From Dichotomocladium elegans (taxonomy: Eukaryota; Mucoromycota; Mucoromycetes; Mucorales; Lichtheimiaceae), in the NCBI GenBank assembly GCA_025716815.1, contig JAIXMN010000009.1, positions 1,054,001-1,118,000 of the forward strand: 64,000 nt of DNA. Reading direction: 5' to 3'. A model generated the notes under the pieces. The model was not told where the DNA came from, ran no database searches, and worked only from the letters and a program-made list of their open reading frames with translations. The position numbers were made by a program, and so were the translations under genes. Shown one piece after another: positions 60,757 through 64,000 of the stretch. The first letter of the stretch is position 1. Every line of letters begins with the position of its first letter.

Positions 60757-62471
60757 TTAGACCTTTTTAAAGATATTCGGGTTGACAAGGAGCCGAGCGA
60801 CGAGCATGGCTATTGCTGCGCCAACTGTCATGGCGCCTGGGAACTGGATGGCAGCTGTCCAACCGAATTGAGATTGAAGTAAGCCCGAGATGGGAGTTCC
60901 GAGAAGGTTTCCAAACATTGTTAGAAAATATGAAACAGAGATGCCCTGTTGGATCTTCTCAATGCCAACGATTTCGGCGATGACCGGCGGGAGTAGACTA
61001 ACAAAACCGCCACCGGTGAGGCCAAACAAAACACAATAGACGACAAAAACATTGAAAGTATCCGCAAACTGCCAAACGATCATGGTGAAAATGCCTAAAG
61101 ATGTATTTTTGGAGAAGGATATGTTAAACTGCAGGATAAAGAGGACCTGAATATGGCTTCTTTTTCTTTTCTTTTTTTTTTACCTGATAGCAAGGTGAAA
61201 ATGAAAATGACATTCACACGGCCATAACGATCTCCGACATAACCAAGTGTGATCCGACATAGGACATTCGCCGCTGACATAATGGACACAAGTGAAGAAC
61301 CCATGGAATCGCTGGCGCCGATGACTGACGCATACGTCGGTGTCAAGAAGAAGGGTGCTACGTAGCCAAAGGGAACAAGAATTGAAAAGACAAGGACAAA
61401 ATTGAAGGGCCATGTGAAAAGCGACCTCTCAAATAGCCGAAGAGGACTGCCTCCGCTCTTCTTGTCAGAGGGCGGGGGGTACCGAGATACAGCTAGAGTA
61501 GTCGCAACGCACAGGAGACCAAAACCCATACCGCCCATGGTGCGCAACGTGTTCCGGTAGCCAATAGTTGCGATAAGCGATTGGGACATGGGTGAGAGGC
61601 AGACGCCGCCGACACCTGATCCACTCACAGCAATTCCAGTCGCAAGAGCACGGTTCTTGACAAACCACTGCGAGGGCAAGGTGATCGATGGAGAAAAAAC
61701 GAAGGCCCCACCCAAACCGAACAGAATTCCCTGGGATAAGTAGACCTGCCAGAGCTCGGTCGCAAAGCTGGCAAGCACCAGCCCAAGAGGAGCCAGCACG
61801 GTCCCGATCACCATCGTACCTCTGAAGCCAAGGCGGCGAAGGAAAGGACTGATGAAAAGCCCCATTGACAAAAGCATTGCATTTGCAGAGGTGCCGACAA
61901 AGGCTATCTTGAATGAGTCTGTTTGTCCGGCATAGACATCTCTCAGATACCTGTTCAGACGAAAAAAAAAAAAGGTTGATGAGTCATCTTTCGTTATCAT
62001 TCTTTTTTTTTTCGCGTACAGCTTTTGGAAATTTCCCCAGCTAAAGACGGTGCCAAATATAGTGAAATTAACAAGGAACGTTGCAATGACGGCAAGCCAT
62101 CCTGGGTTCCGCCAGCCCTCGGTCCAGTACGGATCACCGATAGCGGATGAGGATTCGCCCTTTGAGGGTTCCTCTTGGATAGCGGTTGCAATTGAGTCTG
62201 CATAAGATATGCCATCCGTGTTGGTTCGGTTTGTCTGCGTCTTAGAAAGGGTGAGAGTGATTTCGTTGAGAGAGCCGAGCGCCGGGAAAGGTGCGCACTC
62301 GACGAGACCCGGGTAGGTTGAGGGGACTTCTTGATTCTCTTCGGGTGGCGCCGTTCTGGATTTCTCGTCTTCGTACGCAGACACTTGTTTCTTGAGCTCA
62401 TTCTGACTGAACTCTGAAGTGAGGGTTATCTCGTTGCATTCGATATTTGAATCGGGAGTAGAAGATGCCAT
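60757..62471 (-). CDS. MFS transporter, monocarboxylate transporter (MCT/SLC16)-like
   Basis: Polytopic membrane transporter with about 12 predicted helices. From ATG 62471 there is a ~115-residue acidic, hydrophilic N-terminus, then the MCT-type first helix DPYWTEGWRNPGWLAVIATF, FTIFGTVFSWGNFQKLYLRD, the A-loop region FISPFLRRLGFRGTMVIGTV, LSQGILFGLGGAFVFSPSI, SQWFVKNRALATGIAVSGSG, and in the second half RITLGYVGDRYGRVNVIFIF, corresponding to the MFS RxxGRR-type loop. The last exon holds GISVSYFLTMFGNLLGTPIS. Two introns: one after FQKL (about 62021-61950) and one after FTLLS (about 61187-61100), both pyrimidine-rich. Fungal members of this group carry carboxylates, riboflavin or nicotinate; the substrate cannot be inferred. 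Upstream frame has no ATG. Confidence 0.88.
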
Positions 62472-64000
62472 GGAGGGGGGTATGCAGTGCGTGGGATCAA
62501 GATTTTTCTCGAACTGCTTTATATACCGCAGATGGGATAAAGTTGACCCAGCGGCCGATCCTCCGAAATCGAAAGAAGCTCTTTTTTGGTCATCGTCACG
62601 ACACCTCAGCAAATTCCCCCAATAACAGGTTACAGATGGTCTAGACCTGGAAAGAGATTTGTAAATGCATCGCTTCTTCTTCTTCTTCTTCCTCTTCCTC
62701 CTCTTCTCAGACAGCTACAATTCCGACCGATGTCTCTCGTCTTCTCCACCCGCAACGAAAAAGGGACGAAATACGGACCACGCCCCATATCCGATCGGAT
62801 CGTATCGAATCGGAGGACGGCGCACTAAATCTTCCTCATGCGTCGGAATGATGTTAGCATTCCCTAGCACGTTGTAATAGAAAGATTCCCCCGCAGAACA
62901 ATGCACACCCGCGAATGTGTGAGGCTTTTCTTACCTTTTAGTCAGATCAAAAAAGGAGGGGTCTGAAAAAAATTGTTTGATCTTCCCAAAATCATATTTT
63001 TCAGACTCCGTTGCAACACGAAAATACTGCTGAAACTTCCCGCGTTCGGGCCATTCTGCGAATAGCCCCCAACGGACTCTCTGCTAGACCGATCGGCTTA
63101 TAATCAGGTCTTTCGCATGTTTAGTTTTACCTTGATTGGATTATAAGCAATTCTGTTCCGAAAGGAATTATCGCACTGTAGTACAAGAAAGTCATAGGTT
63201 GGAATCCCTTACACCAAAGAATGTCGCGAAGGTATTGTGCAAGTGGGTTCTCTCAACCCAGCAACGAAGGAACATAGCCAGGCAGCGTTTCTGTGATACA
63301 CGCCAATTACGTAGCGAGCTGCTGTTGTAGAAATATCTGCGTCCGATCTCAGGAGCAACCCCCCCCAAACTTTGATGGCAGCGTCTGACGTTTTGCGTAA
63401 CCCTCTTAAACCACGTTTCTTGCCGCGATTAATAAAATAAAGCAGCCCCAGTTGAAAGTTCCATCGTGCCAAAATCTGGTATACGAAGTATATTGGTTGA
63501 TCCCATGGCATATTTTTGAGTACACTGTGTACGTATGACTACCTCAAGGGAAATGCGTCCATTCATATGGAGGTATCGTCTTCTACAGCGCCTTCAGTTT
63601 AAGCCAAGTGGCATTGATCAAACCTAGTGCCCAGTAGCTGTATTTTCTTTTATCGTTGTCTTATGAAATGGGTTACCCGAAATTTACCCTGCCATCATCA
63701 AGTAATCCAATGCTTGTTTTTTCCCTTTTTTCGCTCCTAAGAAGTGACAGTACCGAGAAATCAGCTAACTTTTGATTGCGCCGTAGGTGGGACGACGATT
63801 GGACTGATAGAATCATAGGCTTTTTGGGATACGAACCTTGTTCGGAGGCTGTTGTTTGTGGTAGACGTGTGCATCATTTGCTCATAGCATTGGTTGGCTA
63901 TGGTTCAATATTTGGTCTGCAAAACGTCAAGGAAAGAGGCCGCTTCATGGTGGTTGATGAAATATTGCCTGCTTTTTTTTTCTCGCCGCAGGCTTGTCCA
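62472..64000. other. terminal intergenic region
   Basis: Holds the MFS gene's 5' region, a TTC-rich repeat at 62670-62700 and AT-rich sequence. A plus-strand frame from about 63780 to the window end (WDDDWTDRIIGFLGYEPCSE, then RRVHHLLIALVGYGSIFGLQ) is open and could be an exon of a gene beyond the edge, but it is too short to judge. No tRNA found. Confidence 0.4.

Noticed and set aside
63130..63230. Possible tRNA, because GGTTGGAATCCC resembles a T-arm
   Set aside because: No matching acceptor stem, D-arm or anticodon arm could be paired around it.

Overview
The window is nuclear DNA of a filamentous fungus, most likely an early-diverging Mucoromycota (Mucorales-like) species. The evidence is short introns of about 50-90 bp in almost every gene, compact intergenic distances, overlapping TA-rich transposon debris, Fanzor-type TnpB relatives, and fungal versions of PAN3, a DUF1752 (AreA/GATA-like N-terminal) protein, acetolactate synthase regulatory subunit and vacuolar aspartyl protease. 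No CRISPR array, rRNA or convincing tRNA is visible. Gene models were built by hand from reading frame, splice signals and family alignment from memory, so exon edges are inferences unless the frame forces them.

Layout. 1-455: 3' end of ribosomal protein eL6. 456-3500: gene-poor, with a transposase helix-turn-helix relic. 3511-8044 (+): pepsin-type vacuolar protease, ILV6-like acetolactate synthase small subunit, GT47 exostosin-like glycosyltransferase. 9077-16541 (-): MYST acetyltransferase (Sas3/KAT6-like), a tiny NDUFA4/B12D-like mitochondrial subunit, ribosomal protein eL28 and the deadenylase subunit PAN3. 17021-18174 (+): DUF1752 protein. 19930-22345: decayed Fanzor next to a Tc1/IS630-type element end. 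22777-24873 (+): spermidine synthase and an EIF1AD-like protein. 24887-26265: decayed DDE transposase. 27260-30742 (-): a small membrane protein, an unidentified gene and a DHHC palmitoyltransferase. 31210-33185: second Fanzor fragment and another element end. 33682-37375 (+): DNA polymerase delta subunit 2 and an NKAP/DUF926 splicing-associated protein. 37376-41988: transposon relics including a pogo/Tigger-like MITE. 41989-55653 (+): a kelch-ectodomain membrane protein, a giant VWA8-like AAA/VWA protein and an unknown protein. 55717-58950 (-): DH-BAR RhoGEF. 60757-62471 (-): MCT-type MFS transporter. The ends of the window are gene-poor.

The genes are mostly housekeeping and independent, as expected in a eukaryote. 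There are no operons. Two things stand out. First, the mobile-element layer: two Fanzor (eukaryotic RNA-guided nuclease family) relics, at least four copies of one IS630/Tc1-like element end, a separate transposase relic and a MITE. Second, the splicing: reading frames and protein families force at least six introns with GC rather than GT donors, and several micro-exons, of 5, 8, 12 and 21 nt, one of them carrying the catalytic DHHC motif.
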